64,000 nt of DNA from Mortierella sp. BCC40632 (lineage: Eukaryota > Mortierellomycota > Mortierellomycetes > Mortierellales > Mortierellaceae). The position numbers and the translations under genes were made by a program. The stretch lies in NCBI GenBank assembly GCA_011634665.1, contig WAEK01000004.1, forward strand, positions 2,051,501-2,115,500, read 5' to 3'. Position 1 is the stretch's first letter. Each line of letters starts with the position of its first letter. Positions 54,501-64,000 of this stretch are shown here, in pieces. The notes under the pieces were generated by a model. The model worked only from the letters and a program-made list of their open reading frames with translations. It did no database searches and was not told the DNA's origin.

Positions 54501-56080
54501 AGATCCGGCTACCAGCGCTCAAAACGCCTACACCAAAGCCGGACGAGAGCCAGGCGACCACCCCGTCACATGACCATACTTCTGTTCAAGAGATCGAGAT
54601 AACGATAGAGGAGACGCCACAAGAGTCAATAGTCTCGGTGGAATCAACGCCATCGGAACCTCAACCACTTCAGCACACTCTCTTGAACTCGGTGTTGACC
54701 ACCACGCAACATGCGGCCTCGACTCCAGCCACTCCATTGATGCCTAGTGGCGTTAGTGGTGGTAGTGGTATTCATAACATGAACTCTAAGCAACATATAT
54801 TGTCTAGTCAGATCCCTGCGACGCCAACGTGGTCAACGGCAATATCGACGACCACGGGCGAGCCCGAGTCCTTGTCGGCTCCTGACCGGATGATGATGTC
54901 GGAGCAGATGACAAAGCGAGGGCTCAAGATGCTGGAGGACTTGAAAGTGGTTGCCCAGGAGAGAGATGTTCCTTATATTCGGTGGAACGATATTGAGCCG
55001 ACGTTGACGGTGGATACGGCGCATGGGCTGTTTAAGCGGATCTATCATGTCCGAGGTGATGACAGCGTGGTTATTCAGAACTTTAAGGAGATGGATGCCG
55101 AGTCCTTTGAGATGCGTGTCCGAGAAGTTGCCTGTCTGCTGATGTTGAGAGGTTTGGAGGGCGTTGGTCAAATCCAGGCTGTTATTGATAACGATGAGGA
55201 TCATCTTGTTGGCCTTTCAATGACCAAGTAAGTTTTTTTTTTTTTTTTTTTTTTTGTTCGGCCTACAACTCATGGGTTATTTCGGTTCTAACCCACTGAT
55301 TACTTTTTTCGTTTTGTTTGTTTTTCTGTATCTACCAGATATGCTCACACACTCAAGGCATATGCAACCAATGCACGGAGGCATCCATCACCTCTCCAAA
55401 AACTATATCTGATTCGAGATATGGTCTCGGCCATGCATTCAATCCACAGTGCAGGTCTTGCGCACCGTGACTTGAGTGAAGTCAACATCATGGTGGACGA
55501 AGATGCATCCGAGAAACTCGAGGATGGAGCGCCTCGACCCCGAGTCCGGGTGATTGATTTCGGCAAATCGGTATTTGTAGAACGAGCTGCCGTGGAACGA
55601 TGGAGTATGCAGGAAAAGGTCCCGGATGAAGAGCTGGAGTTGTTGCCTTTGGTGGTCCTACCTCCTGACCATGGGTACAAACTCTACCGATCCATCTTGA
55701 CGTTACCCAAGACAAAATCAGACCATGTGCCACTGGCGCCAGTAGATCCTCGATCAGAAGATGTGTATTCGCTTGGCGTGTTGATCTGGAGAACATTCAG
55801 TGGCAAATCACCATGGAACGGAGCGATTGAGGATGACCTCAAGACGATCCGGTATCTAGTCTCGAGTGATGCGCAGATTCAGTTCCAACTCGAGAAAGAA
55901 GTGACGGGCGAGCGATCCCGGGATTTGCTATTGAGATGTTTAACAGCACGAGCAGAGACACGGTCCACGACCGCGCAACTGAAAGAATGGTTGGATCAAC
56001 CTGAAGTAGCAAACGAGTTGTTGAAAGAGTTTGAAGAGCTTGGAGGCGGCCGAAAGAAGACGCGAAAGAATCTGGATTAG
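51551..56080 (+). CDS. Bromodomain protein fused to a kinase-like domain
   Basis: Six exons: 51551-51710, 51920-52177, 52292-53297, 53420-53491, 53572-55227, 55339-56080 (about 1297 aa, frame continuous). The frame is open upstream to about 51341 (poly-Ser, 'QAIIEAINRRRRQG'), so a 5' exon spliced at a TTTTCAG near 51337 is possible. Residues about 343-475 form a bromodomain: 'FTHYYDTIKRPMDLTTIEHK', 'LQQFEKDLRRIYLNATKFN' (acetyl-lysine Asn). A conserved-looking middle (500-650) and a Ser/Thr-rich linker follow. Residues about 950-1280 resemble a protein kinase: 'LAHRDLSEVNIMV' (catalytic HRD, Asn), 'RVIDFGKSVF' (DFG), 'SEDVYSLGVLIWRTFSGKSPW'. The beta-3 position reads VVIQ instead of VAIK. The HRDxSxxN form recalls fungal FunK1-type kinases. 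Inferred role: nuclear, binding acetylated chromatin and phosphorylating nearby targets. Confidence 0.8.
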
Positions 56081-56909
56081 GACGAAAAAAAAAAAAAAAA
56101 AGTCTTGGCTTTCTATCCACCCCTTATCCCCCACTTTTTTCAAGGACATGGAGAAAAGGAAGAGGGGGAGTGAATAACTCATTGACTCACGGCAATCGAG
56201 AGAAAGAAGTCGTGGACAGAACCAACACGCCAGCAAAAGGCCAAAGTAGATGTACGTTGGTGCTTTTTTGGTATCTTTTGGTACTTCTCGGCAATTTTAC
56301 AACTCTCTTTCTCTCTCTCCAGCATCCGGTTCTTTTGACCTATCATTTATACATTTGAAGGAGAAAGGGGAAGAACAAACCATATTCTATCCTGGCTTGC
56401 CTCTTCCTCTCTCTCTCTCTCTCTCTCTCCCTTCTCCTACTCTTAGCCATTCACACACACGCATACATTCATATACACCTACATTTTTAGTTAACAAGCA
56501 CTCTCTTTTTTCCCCATACATTACACCCCAACATATTACAAACATCCCATCCCCAAAAGAAAGAAAGAAAGAAAAAAAAATAATAACGACTCTCTTTTCT
56601 TTTTCATTTTTTTTTTTTTTTTTTTTTTTTAACACTACTAATATCATTTTGTACATGAGTTCCCCAACAAATAGAGTCTCTTTCTGCCCAAATATCTCCA
56701 TAGTCTATTTGGAAAATAATATCCGCAACCTCGACCCAAGCATATGGGATTTGATATAGGAAGGGGGGTAAAAGGGGGTAAAAGGGGGTGAAAGGGGAAA
56801 AGAAGGAGAAGGGTTCCAAGAACCACGGCACCTTGGCTGTCTTCTCGTCGCTGTTGTTGTTCACTGACAGTCAAAAGCAAGTAGCGTATTGAGGCTAGGG
56901 GTTATGAGT

Positions 56910-56963
<54 letters not shown>

Positions 56964-57110
56964 GTGGGAGGAGGGGGGGGGGGGGAAAGAAGATAGGAGA
57001 GGAAAGGAATGAGAGAAATCTGATTGGATTCAAGGCCATCGAGAGGCGGCCCAAGCTGTATTACGGAATATTTGAAGAACACAAGAATGCTATTTAGTCT
57101 ACAAAATGAT

Positions 57111-57144
<34 letters not shown>

Positions 57145-57313
57145 AGGACAACAGGAGAACAAAAAGGGAGTGGTCACGGATATAGTAATATGGTATGGAA
57201 AAGAAAGAGAGAGAGAGAGAGAGAGAAGGAGATTCTATGATGATACCACAAAGAAACCAGATATACCCGAGAAAAGAAAAGAAAAAGAAGAAAAAGAAAA
57301 AGAATAAAAAGGT
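56081..57313. other. Convergent intergenic region with G4 motif and simple repeats
   Basis: Lies between the stops of two converging genes. A run 56083-56101; CT 56408-56430; T run 56607-56630; four G4-6 tracts 56763-56797; GA tract 56914-56958; poly(G) 56973-56985; A run 57117-57143; GA 57205-57226. No gene seen. Confidence 0.6.
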
Positions 57314-58900
57314 CTACAGAAGTGTGGCCCCAGAGGAGAAGACCAAGACTAGAGCCATCGTGAAGATGGCCCAGGCCTCATTTCTCTTTGGCAGGGTAGA
57401 GACACCCCCCGAAAGCTGTGTACCATCTGTCTGGAGCTGTTGTTGTTGTTGTTGTTGTTGTTGTGAAGATGGCTGCTTTCCAATTGACTTGATATTCGAT
57501 TCAGTGTTGGCACTAACTCCAGAGCCGTGGGCCTTCGAGGCCGAAGCAGTGGCTCCTCCGGCATTGAGGACTCGATTAATGTGGACCTTGGCTGGGTTGG
57601 GCTTGCCTCCAGGGACCGCCTTAAGCCCTTTGATCCTCAACTGTCTGTCTTGGACGATGACTCCTCCTGCGGCTGGTGGGAGTTTGGCACTGGGCTTCTT
57701 CTGAACAATTTTGTTCTTGTTCTTGACAGCCAAATCGAGCGTGCCCACCTCCAGAAATTCGGCATTTGTCTCTTCGACCATTGCCTCATCTCCATCGACC
57801 TGTTCAAGATCTCGTTTGGGACGCACATTGACCGTGGTGACCTTGGTGTCTGACGAAGTCTTGAGGACAAGACGGAACCGGTCCGAAAAGTCAAACTCTG
57901 AAGCAAGACTCTTAGGAACCTTCCATGATTTCCACAAGAATGGCTCATGCTTGTTGGCGGCGTTGGCAGGAACCTTGGTGCCTGCAGGGATGAGCACAGC
58001 GAGCATGATCCTGTTGAACTCGTCGTAGAGTTCCAAGGAGGCCGTCTCAGGCGCGGTCGTGCCCTCAGGAGTAAGCATCCAAAAATCGACGGTCGACTCG
58101 CCAGCAATGTAGGTTGGACGATAGTTGAGATAATAGAAATCGAGGCTTGGTGCTGAGCGTCTTACGGGGACTCCAGCCCTAGATGCGGGAGCACTCTCGA
58201 TCGAAGCCCACGAGTCGGCGGTGGGGAGGTAAGCGAGTTTTTGTTTACCTTTTGCTTGAGCCTCGATCTGGAGTTGGATAGGCAAGGCTGAGCGATCGGA
58301 AAAAGTCAACCGCATGGCATTCACTACATCCTCAGATGCGGGCACATGCTTACCCTTGGGCGCTGCGTGGACGAACGAGGTAGAGGAGGTAGCGAGCAGT
58401 GAGAGCGAAAGGGAGAGATAGAGCAAGAGTGCGGCCGCGATCGTGGTCGTGCTCGGGGAAGACGAGGCCGAAGGAGATGAGAAAGGGGTTGTGTTTGTCG
58501 AGAGACGGTCGCGCAGCGAATAGGAAGCGACTTTGATTGGGTTGTTGCGGGTGGTGGGAAATGGAGAGGAAGGTGCCTGAGCACGCGTTGACAATTCTCG
58601 TTCCTGAACAGGAGGAGAAAGTTGAGTTTGAGCTTGTGTCAGCAGGAGTGGAAGGGCATCGCTCTCGGCGCTGTCGTGTCCGTAGTAGCGGTATTCTTTC
58701 GAGATGGGATGACGCCGATGACGACAGGGGCGACGCTCGGATCGAGTCGACAGGATAGCGGTGACCCCTGCCGCGGCCATCGCGGCCGTCGAAGAAGACG
58801 CTCTGGTCGCGAGCGAAGAGAAGTGAACTGTTCTGAAAGGCATGAGAGCCTTGTGAAGAGACGAGCGTAGGAATGACTCGCTGAAGGGGTGTTTGTTCAT
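57314..58900 (-). CDS. Ser/Thr-rich surface protein with membrane segment and GPI-like tail, unknown function
   Basis: Intronless 528-aa frame from ATG 58900. The first ~170 residues are Ser/Arg/Pro-rich; a hydrophobic stretch 'AAALLLYLSLSLSLLATSST' ending 'SFVHAAP' at about 165-190 looks like a signal sequence, so either this is a signal anchor or the true start is later (an intron or internal ATG). The domain after it contains 'LDFYYLNYRPTYIAGESTVD', 'FWMLTPEGTTAPETASLELY', 'DFSDRFRLVLKTSSDTKVTT', suggesting a beta-sandwich. The C terminus has poly-Gln (57438-57470 TTG array) and a hydrophobic end 'AWAIFTMALVLVFSSGATLL' fitting a GPI signal. Family not recognised. Confidence 0.6.
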   Translation of the reverse strand: MNKHPFSESFLRSSLHKALMPFRTVHFSSLATRASSSTAAMAAAGVTAILSTRSERRPCRHRRHPISKEYRYYGHDSAESDALPLLLTQAQTQLSPPVQERELSTRAQAPSSPFPTTRNNPIKVASYSLRDRLSTNTTPFSSPSASSSPSTTTIAAALLLYLSLSLSLLATSSTSFVHAAPKGKHVPASEDVVNAMRLTFSDRSALPIQLQIEAQAKGKQKLAYLPTADSWASIESAPASRAGVPVRRSAPSLDFYYLNYRPTYIAGESTVDFWMLTPEGTTAPETASLELYDEFNRIMLAVLIPAGTKVPANAANKHEPFLWKSWKVPKSLASEFDFSDRFRLVLKTSSDTKVTTVNVRPKRDLEQVDGDEAMVEETNAEFLEVGTLDLAVKNKNKIVQKKPSAKLPPAAGGVIVQDRQLRIKGLKAVPGGKPNPAKVHINRVLNAGGATASASKAHGSGVSANTESNIKSIGKQPSSQQQQQQQQQLQTDGTQLSGGVSTLPKRNEAWAIFTMALVLVFSSGATLL

Positions 58901-58948
58901 GGCGAATTGCTCTGTTGACCGTGCAGAAGGTATGTGGTTTCAGTGGGC

Positions 58949-58988
<40 letters not shown>

Positions 58989-59632
58989 CGAGAGAGAGAG
59001 AAGAGAAAGAGGACTCTGCGGTGCTGTCACGAACGCGAAAGGAAAAAAGAAAACAAAAACGCGCGAGAGGATTGAGTTTGGCGAGAAGGAGCAATGGTGT
59101 GTAACGTTGCTGACGAAGGTTGCTGGTGGAAACGAGAGAGTCAGGCGGGTGTACAAAAAGAAATTACGCGTCGTTGGCGTTCCTTGGAAGATATACACGA
59201 AAGAAAAAGAAATAATCTAGATCCAAGAAGCTGGTTGGAGCATGCAATTGCAGGGGAAAGGAGAAAGTATTAGGGCGCAGCTTGTTCGCGTTGGGATAGT
59301 GCAAATGTCGACTGGAGAGAGGAGGAAGACGGTGCGTGTGACCAAGGGGAAGGAACGACAAAGAGAGAGGAGAGTGTCAGTTCCACCCACGCGGGAACAA
59401 AAGAAAGGGAAAGGAGGAACGGTTGCAAGGAGACCTGCAGTGAGGACGGAAAACGTGGCGATTGTTCTGGACCGAGGGTTATATATCGTTATTGTCCATA
59501 CCCTCGGGAAGGGGTAAGCCTGCGTGAAGAATGCGACCCTAGGCAATGGTCCTCGGGCAAGACAACCATCGGCAGGGAGAGGCGGTTACGTTACTTCTCG
59601 GGCCGGGCAGTCCTCATTTAGATCTCTCCCTC

Positions 59633-59666
<34 letters not shown>

Positions 59667-59737
59667 GGTTGCAGTCGTCCTGGAGAAAGCTACTTACTAA
59701 TACTCTCTCTCCCCTCTCCCTCCTCATTTTTCTTTCT

Positions 59738-59805
<68 letters not shown>

Positions 59806-62059
59806 ACACACACACTGTGAGCAGCACCGCCTCACCCTCCCTCGAAACAGGCGGACAAGGGCCAATAAGCCCGGTTATATCTGAAATAATCCCTTTCGAG
59901 TCGGGCGGGTCTCTTGCGTATTGACGCTAAACCCCTCGCTCTCGCTCTCACTTTCTCTCCCTCTCTCTTTCTCTCTCTCTTCTCCTCAGGTTCTTCCTTC
60001 CTCTTCTATCACCCTGTAAACAAGAGCCATGACAGAGGACGAGGCCTTTGCGCAGAGAACGAGCGATCTTTGCACAGAGCAAACGACGCGCGGATGGATA
60101 GGAATGTGGAATGGACTCAGATTTGGGTTTCTGCCTTGAAGATTTGATGCCTGCATCACGTCTCTACTGAAATACCGCCATCCTGAGGTCGAAGAAGAGA
60201 GAGAGATTATATTGAGGAGAAGGAGGGTGTGGAAAGGGGTACAGAAAAGTGTATCGAACTTGTATCCCGCCAGAGGTTTACCAACGGCCTTTTTTAGCCA
60301 GTCTCTGCTCTTGTTTGCCACGTTCTCTACACCCAAATCTCCTTGTCCACAAGTGTCGGTTTTCCATGTGGGTACCCCTTCTAAATGTACCGCGGACTCC
60401 TGTGCAATCCAACTCTCACCTCTGCCTTTGTCAGCATGAGTCCGAATATGTCAAGGTTCATTTCAATCGCAACGGTGGGGATTGTTGAAGCGGGAAAAAA
60501 AAAAAAAAGAAAAAGAAAGTTGAAAAGGGTACTCTCCATAAAGCTCCTCCTTGAGCAATCCGTGGCAGCATCCGGTATTTGAGGAAAGCGAGGCAAAAGA
60601 GTAAAGAGTGCTATTGGAGGAAGACGAGTTGGAGAAAGAATAAGGTTTTCCTCTACACAGGTGAAGTCCACGCTTACAAACAAGAGAAAGACGCCTAGCC
60701 GCATGGTATGAGTACTAGAGAAGGAGTATACTACCTGAAGTAGATACGGAGCGGGCAAGCGACGCGTGCTTCAGAGCCTCGACCACGAGCTAGTAGGATC
60801 TGTTTACTCGTCCTGGGCTGCCGGGCCGACAGACAGGCGCAAAGGATGGGGCCAGCTACATTTCCTAGGGCACCGAAGGCGTCTGACAGGATGAAGTAGG
60901 GGAAGGGAGAAAGTATGGGTGAGGGCGAATACGTCTCAGTGAAGAAAAGTTTCGGTTGTTATATTGGCAATAAGGAGAATAATCGGCGACCGTACCCCTG
61001 GCAACCATTCACCTCTACCAATCATCGGTGTATTTCGTATCTAGTCGAGTTCGATAAGACGCTCCGGACTGGCTGGCAGGGGGAAGAAGGTAGTCCTTAG
61101 CCCTGGCTACGGAGATCTCAAGGAAGCGACGGACGATGACTTTGGCCACTCAGGGCCAAACCATGTGATTTGGACTCTTGCCTTCTGCGCTCTGATACGC
61201 CCTCTGCAGCCCTTCTACCTCGGATATTGCATCCAGGGGTAAAAAGAGAAAAACAAAAAGAGGAAGGAAAACCCTTTCAATATTGCCCCTTCTCTCTCTC
61301 TCTTTTTCTCCCTACCAGGCACAAAAAGATTGGGCCGGCACGCAACTGGACACGGCCTTCTTGCCCCTCGTTCCTGACAATAGCACGCTCGCCATCTTCC
61401 TTCAGGAACACGCTGACAGAGCCATAAAGTGAATAGTCCGTGTCCCGTAGAAGAAAAAGGAAGCCATTTAGCCTAATCGAGCAGGTGGATGGGTGGTGCA
61501 CACACATTAGTCTCCCCCTGCGCACAAACACACAAGCACACAGGCACGCAGGCACGCAGGCACGGCACCAGACAACCCCTCCTCCCACTTTCTCGTTCTC
61601 TCCCTCCCTCTCTCCCTCCCTCCCTCTCTTTCTCTCTCTCGCCCTCTCTCGCTCTCGCTCTCGCCCTCTCTCCCGCTCGCCTCGGATCAAGTCCGCCCTC
61701 ATCTTTTGCCTTAGAGTAGTCGGCCCTTCAATTGCTTGCACCTCACACACCCCTGGGCAAGGTTGAAAGAACAAGAGCTGCACAGGACGGCCTTGAGTTT
61801 TCCCTTAAAACCCCTCCTTCCCCCTTCTTTCTCTCCAACTCGAGCTCAACCGTTTCTTTCTCCTTGTCCTCCTTCCTTCACTCTCCTTCTCCTACACTCC
61901 TTCTACCGTCTTCCTCCTCCTCCTGCATTCTCCCCCGCGTGGTTCCCTCCATTTTTTTCCCGCCTCTCTTTTGCCTGTCTTGCTCGGACAATCCTTCCGC
62001 TCATAATACCCTTGGTCCTTTATCGACTTTGTCCCTGACATTAACAAGCATTCCACACA
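58901..62059. other. 3.2-kb divergent intergenic region between the surface-protein gene and the MFS gene
   Basis: No convincing gene. Left part (58960-59470) is GA-rich on the plus strand; from 59620 rightward the plus strand is CT-rich (59632-59658, 59735-59772 CT; 59773-59815 CA; 61290-61310; 61600-61670; 61810-61960). 61530-61565 has CAGGCACG tandem units. 59900-61250 is mixed unique sequence; frames there lack domains. Confidence 0.55.
59744..59815. repeat. Compound (CT)n(CA)n microsatellite
   Basis: About 14 CT units directly followed by a CA tract with one interruption. Confidence 0.9.
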
Positions 62060-62764
62060 ATGGGTCGACTCGGCAGCCTCCTCTTTGGCAAGAAGCATTG
62101 CAGTTGTTGCACATGCAACTCGACACATGGCCATGACCAAAAGCCCCCACGTCCTCCAAGGGCCCGGATGAGCACTACCAGCACCGTCTGTGATAGTGTT
62201 CCCCGACCAGCCTCAGCACTTCAAAAGCCTTCCCGGCAACAGAAGACATCACACCCCAATGAATGCGAGTGCGAATACCAATACCATTATAGTCATAGTA
62301 ACATGTCATTTGACCGACAGTCTGCACAGAGTGCTTCCGAATGCCAATCCGGCGAATACCAGACGTATGAATACCAAACCTACGTCTACTATCCTAATCG
62401 TACTCATCGCGCACGCAAAAGTCCAACCCACAGCGACCAAAGCTGCAATGGATACAACTATCACTCACATCACCACCCTTACAGACATCACCGTAGCAAG
62501 CATCCCTCGAACAGGAGTTCTTTTGATTCTGAGGTCGATGTCAAGCCCAGCCGGCTCCGCCAGCAACAAGGGATCGTTGTCTTGGACAAGCATGATCAGC
62601 GACGGGCACAGGGTGCCAGAGACGACAAGTACCTCGAAGACTTTTTCCACAAGACCGAGAGCGTCGATGGATCACTCGACGAGGACGAAGAGGTCGTCAT
62701 GGAGTCTGGCTTCCGTGGCTACTTGGTCGTCTTTGGAGGATTCCTTGTAAGTACACCTCTGTAC

Positions 62765-62803
<39 letters not shown>

Positions 62804-64000
62804 TTCGAGTCCGTGTAACACTCGCTGCACGTTGTGGCTCGCTCTCTCCCCTTTCCCTCTCCCTCTCTCCGTTTGTTATGCACGTTTATTGGGCAGCGTG
62901 CTGTGCTCCTGCCCAGTAGTCTTGGTTGATCTATGTGTATGTCCTAGATCGACAGGGTGGGAAACAGCCAAAAACAAACAGAATAACGCCAGCACCAGCA
63001 CCAGCTGCCAACATATACCTAAAAGACTCTTGTTCTCCATCGACTCGACAACCTCCGTCTTTTGTTCCGCTCTCCCCCAGAAAATGCGTTTACTTCTTTT
63101 GTCAGTTCCCCAGACTCTTTTCATACTCCACTTCTCCGGGTCTTTGGTCATCGTCCTTTTCTCCGCACACTTCCAGTGTTTCCGCTTTCTCCTCCCTGTT
63201 CCTCCCATCATTGATCCAATCGTCCTATAGGCCGAATTGAATGCCCGGCCTCAGCGGTGTCGAATCCAACCTCTAATCTTTCTGCCGCTTCTTTCTCTTT
63301 CGATCCACTACAGATCATTCTCGCCGCCATCGGTTACGTCTCTGTTTATGGTCTCTTCCAGTCCAAATACAACGAAATTTATGGTGCCCAGGGCAAGTCA
63401 CAGTCGAGCATTTCCTTCGTGGGCTCTCTCGCATGTGGGTTCCAGTTCGGATTCACCATCATCTCGGGTCCTGTCATGAACAAGTTTGGTCACAAGGTCG
63501 TTCTCTGGTCCGGCAGTATTATTGGTTCACTCGGTCTCTTGCTTGCCTCATGGTGCACCCAGCTCTGGCAACTCTACCTCACTCAAGGAGTGATGTTTGG
63601 TATCGGCATCTCGCTTCTTAACATGGCTGCCACTGCGATCCCACCACTCTGGTACGACAAGCACCGTGGTCTGGCTATGGGTATCTGCTTCAGCGGTGCT
63701 GGACTCGGAGGTCTTGCTCTGGGATTCATCGTTCCTGCGCTGATCAACTCTGTCGACATTTACTGGACTCTGCGGATCTTTGCCATTTTCCACTTTGTTT
63801 GCACAGCTTTTGCTGCATTGGTAATGAGGGCCCCGCGCCAGTTGAGTGGACCTCCTACCAAACCCCGCAACGAGGCCATGAACTTGGCCATCATGCGCGA
63901 TCCTGGGTTCATGCTTTGGTTCCTGTCTGCAGCGCTCTTTGGATTTGCTTATGTAGTCCCATTTACGTACTTGCCTTCGTACGCAAAGGACGTCATTGGG
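62060..64000 (+). CDS. MFS transporter of the monocarboxylate/riboflavin (MCH) type, partial at right edge
   Basis: Exon 1 62060-62746, intron 62747-63313 (567 bp, GTAAGT...CTACAG), exon 2 from 63314 running past the window end. The cytosolic N terminus of about 215 residues begins MGRLGSLLFGKKHCSCCTC: Gly2 and Ser6 fit N-myristoylation and the Cys cluster palmitoylation. It is His/Tyr/Ser-rich, then acidic (DEDEEVV) before the first membrane segment 'GYLVVFGGFL|IILAAIGYVSVYGLF'. Exon 2 shows the family pattern: 'QSSISFVGSLACGFQFGF', an MFS motif-A-like loop 'GPVMNKFGHKVVLWSG', 'FSGAGLGGLALGFIVPALI', a segment after the cytosolic loop 'MRDPGFMLWFLSAALFGFAY'. The family moves monocarboxylates or riboflavin across membranes; the substrate cannot be told. 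About six membrane segments are seen before the edge. Confidence 0.85.

Noticed and set aside
59900..61430. Several frames of 60-125 codons in the divergent gap
   Set aside because: No domain, no splice-consistent neighbours and low-complexity flanks; judged chance frames.
1..64000. tRNA and rRNA genes
   Set aside because: Scanned by eye for T-loop motifs and clover-leaf arms; isolated TTCGAATC-like words occur but without matching arms. A tRNA scan would be decisive.

Overview
The window is nuclear DNA of a filamentous fungus. Genes carry short GT-AG introns with pyrimidine-rich 3' ends and encode clear fungal orthologues (Sec7/PH Arf-GEF, Qri7, Ost3/6, MutY/MUTYH, Mid1, Nem1). Long CT/GA microsatellites and poly(T) runs fill introns and promoters. 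The gene repertoire (I66-type inhibitor, YbaY/YscW-like proteins, IS630-like and Harbinger transposons, monocarboxylate-type MFS carriers) suggests an early-diverging Mucoromycota fungus, perhaps Mortierellales. That placement is a gestalt judgement; no search was run.

Layout. 1-16 kb is housekeeping DNA: the first exon of a Ser/Pro-rich protein (minus, running off the left edge), two YbaY-like small proteins, a 7-kb five-exon Sec7/PH exchange factor (minus), and from a shared ~1-kb divergent promoter the mitochondrial t6A enzyme Qri7, followed 170 bp later by the five-exon oligosaccharyltransferase subunit Ost3/6. 16-36 kb is a repeat-rich compartment: a decayed IS630-like transposase, two short palindromic MITE families, a hAT-type MITE with target duplication, a decayed PIF/Harbinger element with both of its genes, and a Ty3/Gypsy integrase fragment. 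Interspersed are small secreted-protein genes: a 325-aa Cys-containing protein whose promoter is duplicated 3.4 kb away, a beta-trefoil-type inhibitor, and a 1.6-kb near-perfect inverted duplication carrying two copies of one gene. 36-45 kb is housekeeping again: MutY (minus) divergent from Mid1, then Nem1 with a GC-AG intron. 45-50 kb holds a tandem pair of Kex2-processed secreted proteins built on a four-copy 'LGS' repeat with a gene-conversion tract. 50-64 kb has a fused bromodomain plus kinase-like protein, a Ser/Thr-rich surface protein, and an MFS carrier with a lipidation-like N terminus that runs off the right edge.

Functional links: several housekeeping genes concern the secretory pathway and cell surface (Arf activation, N-glycosylation, calcium entry via Mid1, lipin control via Nem1). 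The repeat-rich block carries lineage-specific secreted genes with TATA boxes, which the housekeeping genes mostly lack.

Exon coordinates were derived by hand from splice signals and reading-frame continuity. All multi-exon models reported as complete add up to an intact frame. Family names come from recognised motifs, not from database searches.
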